Below are positions 54,857 through 63,841 of a DNA stretch of 64,000 nt, piece after piece. The notes under the pieces are model-generated. The model did no database searches. It had not been told where the DNA came from and saw nothing but the letters and a program-made list of their open reading frames with translations. Made by a program: the position numbers and the translations under genes. The stretch is from NCBI RefSeq assembly GCF_041102575.1, contig NZ_JBGCUE010000004.1, forward strand, positions 186,001-250,000. The letters are read 5' to 3'. Origin of the DNA: Tenuifilum sp. 4138str. GTDB lineage: Bacteria; Bacteroidota; Bacteroidia; Bacteroidales; Tenuifilaceae. The stretch's first letter is position 1, and the number at the start of each line of letters is the position of its first letter.

Positions 54857-56815
54857 ATGAAAAAGATAATAGCAATTTTACTTGGTGTCTCGTTGCTGTG
54901 GGCTTGTGATCCTATGGAGGATACCTATCAGAAACTAGACGATGCTAAGCAACCATACAAAGATGTAATTACCTACACACTTGTTAGTGCAGATTATACT
55001 AATGCAAGTAATTTGGCATTAAAAGATGCAAAAACCTATGACGATAGCACTTTAGCTAAAGCAATTAAAACACAACTAGCATTTAATGAGCGTTTTGCAG
55101 GTAAGGATTATATACCTGACATATTGACAAAAAATTTCCCTGCTCTAAGCAAGGGGTCTTCAGCAAACATTCAATATGATGTTCAATACAATACTCCTGC
55201 TAACTTACTTGATTTGTATTCAAACAATATTATTAGCGAACAGGAGTATAAGGATTCTGTATGGAAAAGTTCCACCTTATTTGTTAAATCTTTCACCCCA
55301 TCTACAATTGGAAGAATGCCTCAAGTTTTACTAAAAAAATTTGAGGGAGCCTCGACCAATGCATACAGACTTGTTGAATATAATTACTCCGAAGTTGAGC
55401 CAGTTATTGATGTTGCAGAATTTAAGTATTTTGATGATAATTTTGAAACTCATACTTGTGCTACATCAGCACCTTACACACCTATAGGTGAGAATGGTTG
55501 GACACAAAAGGATACTGTTGCCGGAAGTGTTAAAGGCATATACTATTGCAGAAAATATAACAATAACCAGTATGCCCAGATTACCTCAAATAATACCGGT
55601 GAGAAAAATGATGTATTTTTGATTACCAAAGAAATTGATTTGACTGATGCTAATAGCCCTATTCTTACCTTTGACGTTAATGTAGGTTACTGGAATGCAA
55701 CATGCCTAAAAGTTTTAATTTCATCGAACTACTCAGGTAACCTTGATGAAATTGGAAATGCAGCGTGGACCGATTTAACTTCAAATTTTACTCTACCGGA
55801 AACCCCAACCAGCGGTTACGGAACTTTACAAAATGCCGGACAGGCAAATCTGAGTGGCTTTAAAGGCCAAAAAGTACGTATTGCCTTTTTATATGAAGGT
55901 GACAGCCGTTCAACAACTAGTCCAAAAATTACCACTACTTACCAGATTGATAATGTTAAGGTTTCTGAGAGCAAGACTTCCTATGTGTTGAGTGAAGAAA
56001 ATATTAAGAAGTATTGGAAAGTCTATAAGTTTAACGGTACAAGTTGGGCCGCAGCTGAGAATAAATACGTTGCCATCCAAGCTGACGATTACGCACTAAT
56101 GGGTAAAACCTATATAACATCGAGCGAGTCCGATGCTTACATTATTCCTTTCCTCAAGTTAAAGTATCCGTTTGCTCTTGAAGGTGATGCCAAGGTAGTA
56201 TCGTTCCGTTCGGAAAGTAACCAAACCAAAGCTCTTGCTTTTGAATATAAGTACTCCAATGGTAATTGGACAAAAAATTCATATCGTGAAACCAGAAATG
56301 ATCAGTTCCTAAACGATGGCACAAAATGGTTTTATGATCCAACTGTTTATTTTACACCCGTATCGGCCGATTATCAACTCCTAGTTGACTGGGTTTATCA
56401 AAATTTAGATCGTAGTTATGGTAGTAGCTATGGCAATGATGAATTTTACTACGGAGCCAGCGCTTACTATTCAAACTGGGATTTACGTTTATCTAAACGT
56501 ACACAATATAATATCCCAGGATTTGATACTGGTACAGAAAGTGAAAAGATTGCACTAACTTGGCAGCGACTAGAGGAGGGTGCAGCAAAACTACTTTCTT
56601 TAAAATTCCCTGATGCAGTTTCTGAAATTTCTGGATTCCCAGTATACTACTGGATTTATTTAAAGGTTTATCAGAACGACCTAAAAACAGTTACCTATGT
56701 TGGTGTTTTCCAATTACAATCGGGTGAATTCAAACGTGTCAAGACTGCGGAAGATGCAGCAGTTTCACAGGGAAAGCTTACTCAGGATCAGGTAAACTGG
56801 AATAGAGGTAATTAA
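54857..56815 (+). CDS. Surface lipoprotein with choice-of-anchor J-type domain
   Basis: 652 residues from the ATG at 54857, which has GGGAGGA 6 bp upstream, an unusually strong Shine-Dalgarno for this phylum. Lipobox LLWAC at residues 13-17 with Asp after Cys, as common in Bacteroidota surface lipoproteins. The N-terminal ~170 residues are helical (DAKQPYKDVITYTLVSADYT). A beta-sandwich of the MAM/choice-of-anchor J type follows (~190-375: FEYFDDNFETH-like start, FLITKEIDLTDANSPILTFD, TYQIDNVKVSES), then a large uncharacterised C-terminal domain. Coexpressed with the TonB receptor; probably its substrate-binding lid or partner, though not SusD-like. Confidence 0.8.
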   Translation: MKKIIAILLGVSLLWACDPMEDTYQKLDDAKQPYKDVITYTLVSADYTNASNLALKDAKTYDDSTLAKAIKTQLAFNERFAGKDYIPDILTKNFPALSKGSSANIQYDVQYNTPANLLDLYSNNIISEQEYKDSVWKSSTLFVKSFTPSTIGRMPQVLLKKFEGASTNAYRLVEYNYSEVEPVIDVAEFKYFDDNFETHTCATSAPYTPIGENGWTQKDTVAGSVKGIYYCRKYNNNQYAQITSNNTGEKNDVFLITKEIDLTDANSPILTFDVNVGYWNATCLKVLISSNYSGNLDEIGNAAWTDLTSNFTLPETPTSGYGTLQNAGQANLSGFKGQKVRIAFLYEGDSRSTTSPKITTTYQIDNVKVSESKTSYVLSEENIKKYWKVYKFNGTSWAAAENKYVAIQADDYALMGKTYITSSESDAYIIPFLKLKYPFALEGDAKVVSFRSESNQTKALAFEYKYSNGNWTKNSYRETRNDQFLNDGTKWFYDPTVYFTPVSADYQLLVDWVYQNLDRSYGSSYGNDEFYYGASAYYSNWDLRLSKRTQYNIPGFDTGTESEKIALTWQRLEEGAAKLLSLKFPDAVSEISGFPVYYWIYLKVYQNDLKTVTYVGVFQLQSGEFKRVKTAEDAAVSQGKLTQDQVNWNRGN

Positions 56816-56837
56816 TTTTAATTGAGGCTTCCAAATT

Positions 56838-56865
56838 GAGGGCGAAGGTAACTTCGCCCTCTTTT
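56838..56865 (+). terminator. Terminator of the TonB receptor operon
   Basis: GAGGGCGAAG pairs with CTTCGCCCTC around GTAA and is followed by T's, 23 bp after the lipoprotein stop. Confidence 0.9.
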
Positions 56866-57121
56866 CTTTTCCGCAATTTATCAGGCTCTTCGGTTTAATG
56901 TGTTGAGTCTCAGAAACCCTAGTAATTTCAAGTGATTCAATATTTTATCCTGTTAATAACTATGAACGGTTGTTAATATTTACAACCGTTTTTTTTTGGT
57001 TTGGGTAAAGCCAATTCGATAAATTCGTAATTACAATTTCAAAAACAAAAAATTGCTTAATCAACTCACAGCCAAAGCTGTGATATGGAATTTTTGTCAA
57101 TAAAGTAAAAAATATATAACC
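56866..57121 (+). promoter_or_regulatory. nrdJ leader with orphan terminator-like hairpin
   Basis: No gene. A second terminator-like hairpin (AACGGTTGT/ACAACCGTT, 56965-56990, with T8 to 56997) lies ~100 bp after the first. A 7-bp stem (TCACAGC/GCTGTGA, 57066-57083) lies 40 bp before the nrdJ ATG. The first hairpin could be an attenuator for nrdJ or the end of a small RNA. I saw no cobalamin-riboswitch features and no NrdR box. Confidence 0.5.
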
Positions 57122-59686
57122 ATGAGTAAAGACATTTCCCTGATGGAACAACAAGCAAAGCAAAAGGTAAAGACTTACACCTTTGAGGAGGCCTATGAGG
57201 CAAGCATTAAGTATTTCAAAGGCGACGAGATGGCCGCAAAGGTTTGGGTGAGCAAGTACGCCCTTAAGGACTCGTTCGGAACAATTTATGAGTTAACCCC
57301 CGATGATATGCATTGGCGGCTGGCTCGCGAAATTGCACGCATTGAGCGGAAGTACCCAAACCCCATGAGCGAAGAGGAGGTTTACCACTTGCTTAAGGAT
57401 TTTAAGTACATAGTTCCCCAGGGTGGGCCAATGACAGGTATTGGAAACAAGTTTCAGATTGCATCGCTATCAAACTGTTTTGTAATTGGTAATAACAATG
57501 CCGACTCGTACGGTGGAATAATGAAGGTTGACGAGGAGCAGGTTCAACTCATGAAGCGCCGTGGCGGCGTGGGACACGACCTTTCCCATATTCGCCCCAA
57601 GGGCAGTCCGGTGCTTAATAGTGCACTTACATCAACCGGAGTAGTTCCTTTTATGGAACGTTACTCCAACTCAACCCGCGAGGTGGCTCAGGACGGTCGC
57701 CGTGGCGCACTTATGCTGTCAATCTCCATCAAGCATCCCGATGCCGAAAAGTTTATTGATGCCAAAATGGAGCAGGGAAAGATAACTGGTGCCAATGTTT
57801 CAGTAAAGATTGACGATGAGTTCATGCGCGCGGCCATTGAGGGGAAACCTTACGTGCAGCAATATCCAATTGACTCATCAAATCCAAAATTCCGTCAGGA
57901 AATTAATGCTAGCGAGCTTTGGAAAAAGATTGTACACAACGCTTGGAAATCGGCTGAGCCCGGTATACTTTTCTGGGATACCATTATCAGGGAATCGGTT
58001 CCCGATTGCTATGCCGATTTGGGCTACAAAACCGTATCGACCAATCCATGCGGTGAGATTCCCCTTTGCCCCTACGATAGTTGCCGCCTACTGGCGCTCA
58101 ACCTCTACAGCTATGTTGATAATCCATTCTCCCCCCAGGCAACTTTCAACTTCGAACTTTTCAAGAAGCATGTGCATGCAGCCCAGCGCATGATGGACGA
58201 TATAATCGACCTTGAGCTCGAAAAAATTGATGCTATACTTGAAAAGATAGCCAATGACCCTGAGGATGATGAAATTAAATCGGTTGAGCGGAACCTATGG
58301 CTAAAGATCCGCAGGAAAACCATTGAGGGACGAAGAACTGGCATTGGTATAACCGCTGAGGGCGATATGTTGGCCGCTTTAAACTTACGCTATGGCTCTG
58401 ACGATGCAATCGATTTTGCGGTTGAGGTTCACAAATCGCTAGCGGTGGAAGCATATCGTTCATCGGTTTACACCGCAAAGGAACGTGGTGCATTCCCAAT
58501 TTTCAATGCACAGCGCGAGAAGGATAATCCATTCATTAATCGCATTAAAGCGGAAGATGAGGAATTATACAAGGAGATGACTACTTATGGACGTAGAAAC
58601 ATTGCCTTGCTAACCATTGCTCCTACTGGAACCACAAGCCTTATGACTCAAACCACATCGGGAATTGAGCCTGTTTTTATGCCCTACTATAAGCGTCGCC
58701 GTAAGGTTAACCCCAACGATAAGAATGTTAAGGTGTCGTTTGTTGATAAGGTAGGCGATTCATGGGAGGAGTTTAATGTATTCCACCATAAATTCCTGGT
58801 TTGGATGGAAGTGAATGGATACAACCCCGAAGAGGTAAAGAATTACACCGACGAGCAACTAAGCGAACTGGTTCAGAAATCGCCCTACTATAAAGCAACA
58901 TCCAACGATGTTGACTGGCTTAGCAAGGTTCGTATGCAAGGGATGATTCAAAAGTGGGTTGACCACTCCATTAGCGTTACAGTTAATCTCCCCGAAGATA
59001 TTACCGAGGAGATGGTTGCAAAGGTTTACCAAACAGCTTGGGAGAGCGGATGCAAAGGGTGCACTGTTTACCGCGAGGGATCACGCGATGGGGTTCTGGT
59101 TACCAACAAAAAGGAAAAGGAACAAGCTACATCATCGGCATTCCCAAGCAAGCGTCCGCCAGTACTGGAGTGCGATGTTATCAGGTTTAAAAATAGCCAT
59201 GAGGATTGGGTTGCATTCGTGGGACTTTACGATGGCCGTCCGTATGAGATTTTTACTGGTAGAACCGAGGATGATGTGCTGCCTATCCCCAAAGCAGTTA
59301 CAAAGGGTAGGATTATCAAGATAAAGGATGAAAATGGTAGCCGCTACGATTTCCAGTATGTTGATAAGTATGGCTATACTAATACCATTGGTGGTCTTTC
59401 GCACATGTTCAACAAGGAGTACTGGAACTATGCCAAGCTAATATCGGGCGTACTCCGAAACGGAATGCCCATACCCGATGTGGTTAACCTGGTTTCATCG
59501 TTAAGGCTCGATAACGAAAGTATTAACTCATGGATTGCTGGTGTTGAACGTTCCTTGCGCCGTTATATACCCGATGGAACAAAGGCAAAACCCGGCAAGA
59601 AGTGTCCGGAGTGTGGTTCAGAGTCGCTGATTTACCAGGAGGGTTGTTTGACATGTAAGAACTGTGGACACTCAAAATGCGGATAG
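57122..59686 (+). CDS. nrdJ: Adenosylcobalamin-dependent (class II) ribonucleotide reductase
   Basis: 854 residues. Reduces ribonucleotides to deoxyribonucleotides using a B12-generated thiyl radical, so no oxygen or separate radical subunit is needed. Visible features: SLSNCFVIGNN (redox Cys), GANVSVKIDDEFM, the radical-site motif STNPCGEIPL, and TIAPTGTTSLMTQTTSGIEP in the barrel. The C terminus carries a zinc-ribbon-like tail (KKCPECGSESLIYQEGCLTC, then KNCGHSKCG) with the shuttle cysteines. Long form typical of NrdJ. No nrdA/B/D/G genes nearby. An orphan hairpin lies in its leader; a strong terminator follows. Confidence 0.95.
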   Translation: MSKDISLMEQQAKQKVKTYTFEEAYEASIKYFKGDEMAAKVWVSKYALKDSFGTIYELTPDDMHWRLAREIARIERKYPNPMSEEEVYHLLKDFKYIVPQGGPMTGIGNKFQIASLSNCFVIGNNNADSYGGIMKVDEEQVQLMKRRGGVGHDLSHIRPKGSPVLNSALTSTGVVPFMERYSNSTREVAQDGRRGALMLSISIKHPDAEKFIDAKMEQGKITGANVSVKIDDEFMRAAIEGKPYVQQYPIDSSNPKFRQEINASELWKKIVHNAWKSAEPGILFWDTIIRESVPDCYADLGYKTVSTNPCGEIPLCPYDSCRLLALNLYSYVDNPFSPQATFNFELFKKHVHAAQRMMDDIIDLELEKIDAILEKIANDPEDDEIKSVERNLWLKIRRKTIEGRRTGIGITAEGDMLAALNLRYGSDDAIDFAVEVHKSLAVEAYRSSVYTAKERGAFPIFNAQREKDNPFINRIKAEDEELYKEMTTYGRRNIALLTIAPTGTTSLMTQTTSGIEPVFMPYYKRRRKVNPNDKNVKVSFVDKVGDSWEEFNVFHHKFLVWMEVNGYNPEEVKNYTDEQLSELVQKSPYYKATSNDVDWLSKVRMQGMIQKWVDHSISVTVNLPEDITEEMVAKVYQTAWESGCKGCTVYREGSRDGVLVTNKKEKEQATSSAFPSKRPPVLECDVIRFKNSHEDWVAFVGLYDGRPYEIFTGRTEDDVLPIPKAVTKGRIIKIKDENGSRYDFQYVDKYGYTNTIGGLSHMFNKEYWNYAKLISGVLRNGMPIPDVVNLVSSLRLDNESINSWIAGVERSLRRYIPDGTKAKPGKKCPECGSESLIYQEGCLTCKNCGHSKCG

Positions 59687-59702
59687 TATTTTTTAGAACT
59701 AT

Positions 59703-59732
59703 AAAAAAACCGCCTGTATAGGCGGTTTTTTT
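59703..59732 (+). terminator. nrdJ terminator
   Basis: AAAAAAACCGCC pairs with GGCGGTTTTTTT around TGTATA, 17 bp after the stop. Confidence 0.95.
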
Positions 59733-60206
59733 ATGGGGAAATGTTTGGATTAAAGCTCATTAATGATATTCAAATATAAGTTTACCGTATATACTCTTTC
59801 TGGAATTATGTGGGGTGAGCTGATTCAATCATGTACTATACAATAATGGATGTTGGATATTTAGGGATTAGTGTCGCTTAGTTGAAAAACTCCCTTTGTA
59901 ATCCTGAGCGAAACGAAGGAACTCATTATTAGTGTACCCTGTTCAGTATGCAGTGTACAGTGGGGGTGATGTTTAAGGATAAAGGATAAAATTTCAGATT
60001 TCAGATTTCAGATTCATGACTGAAGGTGGTTTCTTAAGCCAACAACCATCAAATAAATAGTTATCACAGAGTTACACGGTGTAACACGATGTAACACAGA
60101 GCATATGGCGTGGCATTCACGAACAACGATACACGAACAACAAGCAACGACTCAAGCCCCGGAGGGGCGTAATATTTGTAACCAAAGAGCTACCTCCACC
60201 AGTATG

Positions 60207-60483
60207 GCGATGCACGCAATACTTTTTCCAAAGAGCAAGGGTGATACATTGCATCGCAACAGATAAGCATGGCAAAGAGCATTTTAAATGTTCTTTCTTG
60301 TCTTGATACAAGAAAGAACTAAAGAAAATCAAGGCTGAAAAGCCCGACCCGATGGGTGCCCCGTGGGTGGAACTGCCATGCGATACAATTCGCCACGCTT
60401 ACGGCGTGACCCATGTGGTATCGCATACTAAGCCCACCACAACGTTCCACCCCCGACCCATTGTCGGATCAGGCTTTTATGCC
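60207..60483 (+). repeat. 277-bp nested-stem element, copy 4
   Basis: Full-length copy. It has the most substitutions, including CACGCT-TAC-GGCGTG in the innermost stem (one G-U pair) and GTCGGATC in the outer hairpin, yet keeps the 277-bp length. Confidence 0.8.
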
Positions 60484-60695
60484 ATTGCCTATGGCAATAT
60501 CTGTTGGATAAGGAATTTATTAATTAAAAGTTGAAGGGACATAGAGATGCTTCGACGAGCTCAGCATGACAATGGGAGTAAGGATACTAGGGGTATTGTC
60601 ATTCCGAGCCAGTCGAGGAATCTTATTCAGTTGTACAGCGAAAAGCCCTGTAGGGGCTAAATATTTGTAAATCTACGACTGCTCCCATCTGTTTA

Positions 60696-60780
60696 GCGAT
60701 GCACGCAATACTTTTTCCATAGAGCAAGGGTGAAGCGTTGCATCGCAACAGAAAAGCATGGCGAAGAGTGATAGCCGTAA
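60696..60780 (+). repeat. Partial nested-stem element (5' hairpin only)
   Basis: GCGATGCACGC...GTTGCATCGC and GGCGAAGAGTGAT, then it diverges at the same point as the partial copy at 9757-9840 (both continue with a CGTAAAAC stretch). Confidence 0.6.
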
Positions 60781-61000
60781 AACAATAAAAAGGGCTTAAT
60801 GTACCAAAAGATGCTTCGGCAAAGTCTATCCCGATAAATCGGGACTCAGCATGAAAATGTTAGTGTGGGAGCTAATGGTGTTGTCATTCCGAGCTAGTCG
60901 AGGTATCACATTAAAAAAGTGATATAGGTACAAAGAGAAGCTTGGGCAGCGCACAGCATGACAAAGAATAGTCTATCATGATATATTTGGGCAAATAAAG

Positions 61001-61507
61001 CTACAGCTCATTTACGTAATCAATAAACTCATACGTATTTCCAACCCAGTTGAGATACCTGAAAAAATCGATGGTTGGAATTACCAGCGATGCAGTATTC
61101 AGGTTTGGGTGAAAGCTAAGTCGTTGGGTGTTTTTTAGTTCACTGTCGATAAACAGATGCACATGGCGAGAGGTGTCGTGAAGTAATCCGAAAGGCGATA
61201 CCGAACCTGGCGTTAACCCCAGGTAGCGTTTCATACGCTCGGACGAGGCAAACGTTAACTTGCCCTGTTTTAGTAGTTTTTCGAGCTGATGAATGTTCAG
61301 CATCTTACGGTGTTCCAGAATTACCAGGTAGTGCCTGTTCCCTTTGTGGTTCCTGAAAAAGAGATTTTTGCAGTGCGATGAGTTTATCCCTTCCCAGTAT
61401 TTAGAGGCAATTTCAACAGTGGGAGCCTCAGGATGCTCGTAGTATTCAAACGGTATATTTAATTCGTTTAGCGTTTGGTAAACCAAGGGGTCGCCACGGT
61501 ACTCCAT
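61001..61507 (-). CDS. YbaK/ProX-type prolyl-tRNA editing protein
   Basis: 168-residue trans-editing protein of the YbaK/ProX (PrdX) superfamily, expected to hydrolyse mischarged Ala- or Cys-tRNA-Pro. Characteristic parts: FEYYEHPEAPTVEIASKYW near residue 20, KNLFFRNHKGNRHYLVILEH with the conserved Lys, the GSVSPFGLLHDT loop and the late VHLFIDSEL strand. Complete and of normal length for free-standing ProX. It follows the pRiA4b-like gene by 4 bp, so the two form a leftward operon. Which misacylated tRNA it acts on cannot be told from sequence alone. Confidence 0.88.
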   Translation of the reverse strand: MEYRGDPLVYQTLNELNIPFEYYEHPEAPTVEIASKYWEGINSSHCKNLFFRNHKGNRHYLVILEHRKMLNIHQLEKLLKQGKLTFASSERMKRYLGLTPGSVSPFGLLHDTSRHVHLFIDSELKNTQRLSFHPNLNTASLVIPTIDFFRYLNWVGNTYEFIDYVNEL

Positions 61508-61511
61508 ATGG

Positions 61512-62018
61512 CTAAAGTACTAGATTTTTAAAGTTAAGGTTTACCTGTTCGCAATTGAACTCGTTAGGGTTGTAATTTTCTCCAAGCCAGTCGGCAATTA
61601 GAGGGTATTGTCTATCGCCCTTATTATGCTTTGCAAGGAGTTCAAGTACTTCACAGTAATTAATTATACCCCCAGAATCCTCGGGTGGCGATTTGCCTTG
61701 CCCTTGAAGGCAAACGGGTTTTTTGCTTAGCTCACCTGAATTTGTAGCAAGAAGCGAAATTAATATTGTCCAAAAATCGGCCAGATCATAAACATAGATA
61801 AGGCTCTCCCATTTGTTCAATGCATTACCCAACAAAATCTCTTCCTCATTCTTGAGTATTGACTTATCGGCATTGTAAAAATGTGAGTGTATATTACTCC
61901 ACTCAAAGGCTGCTTGTATTACCTCATGAAATAGTTGTAGGTTGATATTTTCATCAACCCTAATAATTCTGAATATCTCGGGCTTTGAGTTTACTATGCT
62001 TAACTTTACGTCAATCAT
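61512..62018 (-). CDS. Plasmid pRiA4b ORF-3-like protein
   Basis: 168 residues with the pattern of the pRiA4b ORF-3 family (PF07929): IFRIIRVDENINLQLFHEVI, QAAFEWSNIHSHFY, a Cys-containing PVCLQGQGKSPPEDSGGI stretch, and the late WLGENYNPNEFNCEQVN. Function of the family is unknown. The usual second Cys of the CPPED motif is replaced here (SPPED), a small deviation. First gene of a two-gene leftward operon with the prolyl-tRNA editing gene; family membership is secure, role is not. Confidence 0.82.
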   Translation of the reverse strand: MIDVKLSIVNSKPEIFRIIRVDENINLQLFHEVIQAAFEWSNIHSHFYNADKSILKNEEEILLGNALNKWESLIYVYDLADFWTILISLLATNSGELSKKPVCLQGQGKSPPEDSGGIINYCEVLELLAKHNKGDRQYPLIADWLGENYNPNEFNCEQVNLNFKNLVL

Positions 62019-62210
62019 TTTGAGGAGTTTGGCTTATTGTCACCAAATATAAACATTTTTTGCAAGCGTAAGGATTACTATGGTAGATTTAAGTTATAAA
62101 AAGCGTTTTTTGGGTTAAGCATATCATAGGTTTAATTTCCAGTTAGAATGTAATAAATTAGCGAAATATAAAAAATAACCAAAAAGGTCTTTATTCTTGA
62201 TAAAGTTTAA

Positions 62211-62218
62211 TAATTTTG
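62211..62218 (+). promoter_or_regulatory. -7 box upstream of the GT39-like gene
   Basis: TAATTTTG, a perfect TANNTTTG, 30 bp before the ATG at 62249. No good -33 box. The gap 62019-62248 is otherwise AT-rich and empty. Confidence 0.45.
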
Positions 62219-62248
62219 GATAAAAGGAGAACGCTCTAATAGTAATAT

Positions 62249-63841
62249 ATGATTAGATTCATAAAGGATATTAATTTGAGGTTAAAATTATTGTCAGTAT
62301 TGGTGGTTTTAACCTTTTTGTATGGTTTCTATATTGATTTTTTTGAAGGGCCTAAGCCTATACATGAGTGGCGCAAAGCAGATTGTTTGTCAATTACTTA
62401 CAATTACATGAAGGGCGAGCCTTTTTTTGAACCGAAAACAAATCTTATTCTAGAAAACGGTAACAGGAATGCAGTGTCTGAATTTCCAATTATATATTTT
62501 CTGATGGGCAAACTATGGTCTGTAATAGGACAAAATGAGTTTTTGTATCGTTTATTAGGCTTTTCTCTTCTTTTTTTAGGAATAATTTTATTTGCAACAG
62601 TAATACAGTATTATCTAAAATCACAAAAATATACAATTATATTTAGCGTTTTTATGTTTTCATCGCCAATTCTTATTGGATATGCCCACAATTTTATCCC
62701 TAATCCAATTTCATTTGCTTTAACTTTGATTGCTGGCTTTTTTGTATTTCAATTTTTACAAAATAATAAATTATATGGATTAATTGGCTTCTTTGTTTTT
62801 AGTACTTTAGCAATACTTATCAAGATAACAAGCATATTGGTTTTTATGTCCTTTATTGGAGCATTTATTTTTTATGAACTTTTTAATAATTACTACTTTT
62901 GGAGAAAATATAAAATAAAAATATCATTACTTTCAGGCTCATTTATTCTTACTTTAGCATTAGTAGCTGCATGGTATTATTATGCAATTTATTATAATAC
63001 TAAGTATGATTCTCACTTGTTTTCAACAACAATTCGTCCAATATGGGAAATACCTGCTGAAAAGCGAAATGAAATTTTTTGGCATATAATAAATACAATG
63101 ATAAATTATGCGTATCACAGAGTTATTGTTTTTGCGCTTATAATTTTTGGTGTTTTTGCACTATTTTCTGGCTCAATTAACGCTTTTCTTAAATGGTTAA
63201 TAGTTATGTCTATAGGTGCCTTATTTTCATACTTTATTCTTTGGTATTGGGTTTTTGATGTTCATGACTACTATTTGATAGAGATACTTTTTGTATTTAA
63301 TGTTTTGTTTTTTATCTTTCTTTATAAAATTAATTCGTTTTTTAGTTTCCTAGATTTAAAAAAGATTAATCTAGCATTATATATTTTTATAATTTTTGTA
63401 GTTCTCCATGCATACACATGCAGTTGGGTTCGCTTTTCAGCTAATCCAAAGTTGATTGTAAATAATATTTTTCTTAAAAAAAGAGATATTGATACATGGC
63501 GCTGGTTTAATTATGACTATGGGATTAATCTAAAAAAACTTCAAAACAAATCTGATGAGATAAAAAAAATTATTCAACCATCTGATACCATTTTATGCCT
63601 ACGTGATTATTCTCCTAATGTACATTTGTATACCCTTGGAAGAATTGGATATTCAAAATTTCTATATAATGGATATTCCGATAGGGAAGCTATTGTTGAT
63701 GCATATAAAAGGGGAGCACGATATGTTGTGTTTTTGGGTAATGAGGAGGAGCGGGCTAAAATACCTTATTCAGATTATGTTGCTTACCAATACGAAAGAA
63801 TTTATATTTTTGATCTTAAACCCTATAAGCAAATACAATGA
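62249..63841 (+). CDS. GT39/ArnT-like membrane glycosyltransferase
   Basis: 530 residues with ~11-12 membrane helices, including LLSVLVVLTFLYGFYIDFF and LLGFSLLFLGIILFATVI. The first periplasmic loop carries PIHEWRKADCLSITYNYMKG with an acidic residue, as in GT-C enzymes of the PMT/ArnT type, which use polyprenyl-phosphate sugars. It ends in a soluble periplasmic domain. The DNA is more AT-rich than the lpx region, which may hint at transfer of a polysaccharide locus. Its stop overlaps the start of the GT2 gene (ATGA), so they are cotranscribed; a DPM1-like GT2 would make the sugar donor for this enzyme. The acceptor is unknown. Confidence 0.75.
   Translation: MIRFIKDINLRLKLLSVLVVLTFLYGFYIDFFEGPKPIHEWRKADCLSITYNYMKGEPFFEPKTNLILENGNRNAVSEFPIIYFLMGKLWSVIGQNEFLYRLLGFSLLFLGIILFATVIQYYLKSQKYTIIFSVFMFSSPILIGYAHNFIPNPISFALTLIAGFFVFQFLQNNKLYGLIGFFVFSTLAILIKITSILVFMSFIGAFIFYELFNNYYFWRKYKIKISLLSGSFILTLALVAAWYYYAIYYNTKYDSHLFSTTIRPIWEIPAEKRNEIFWHIINTMINYAYHRVIVFALIIFGVFALFSGSINAFLKWLIVMSIGALFSYFILWYWVFDVHDYYLIEILFVFNVLFFIFLYKINSFFSFLDLKKINLALYIFIIFVVLHAYTCSWVRFSANPKLIVNNIFLKKRDIDTWRWFNYDYGINLKKLQNKSDEIKKIIQPSDTILCLRDYSPNVHLYTLGRIGYSKFLYNGYSDREAIVDAYKRGARYVVFLGNEEERAKIPYSDYVAYQYERIYIFDLKPYKQIQ

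Larger units (their letters stand above)
59872..60970. repeat. Repeat-rich block with one TIR-like end
   Basis: Begins TGTCGCTTAGTTGA (12 of 14 like the TIR of the elements at 8941 and 11713) and contains the same kinds of parts: a GATTTCAGATTTCAG direct repeat (59994), a GTTACAC block (60068), CCCCGGAGGGGC (60155), the full nested-stem element (60207), TGTCAT/ATGACA units (60597 on), CCCTGTAGGGGC (60645) and a partial nested-stem element (60696). A matching right-hand TIR was not found, so the right boundary is only the end of the repeats. No genes. Confidence 0.5.

Noticed and set aside
56866-57121. Cobalamin riboswitch ahead of the B12-dependent nrdJ
   Set aside because: No B12-box-like sequence and too little structured RNA; only two simple hairpins are present.
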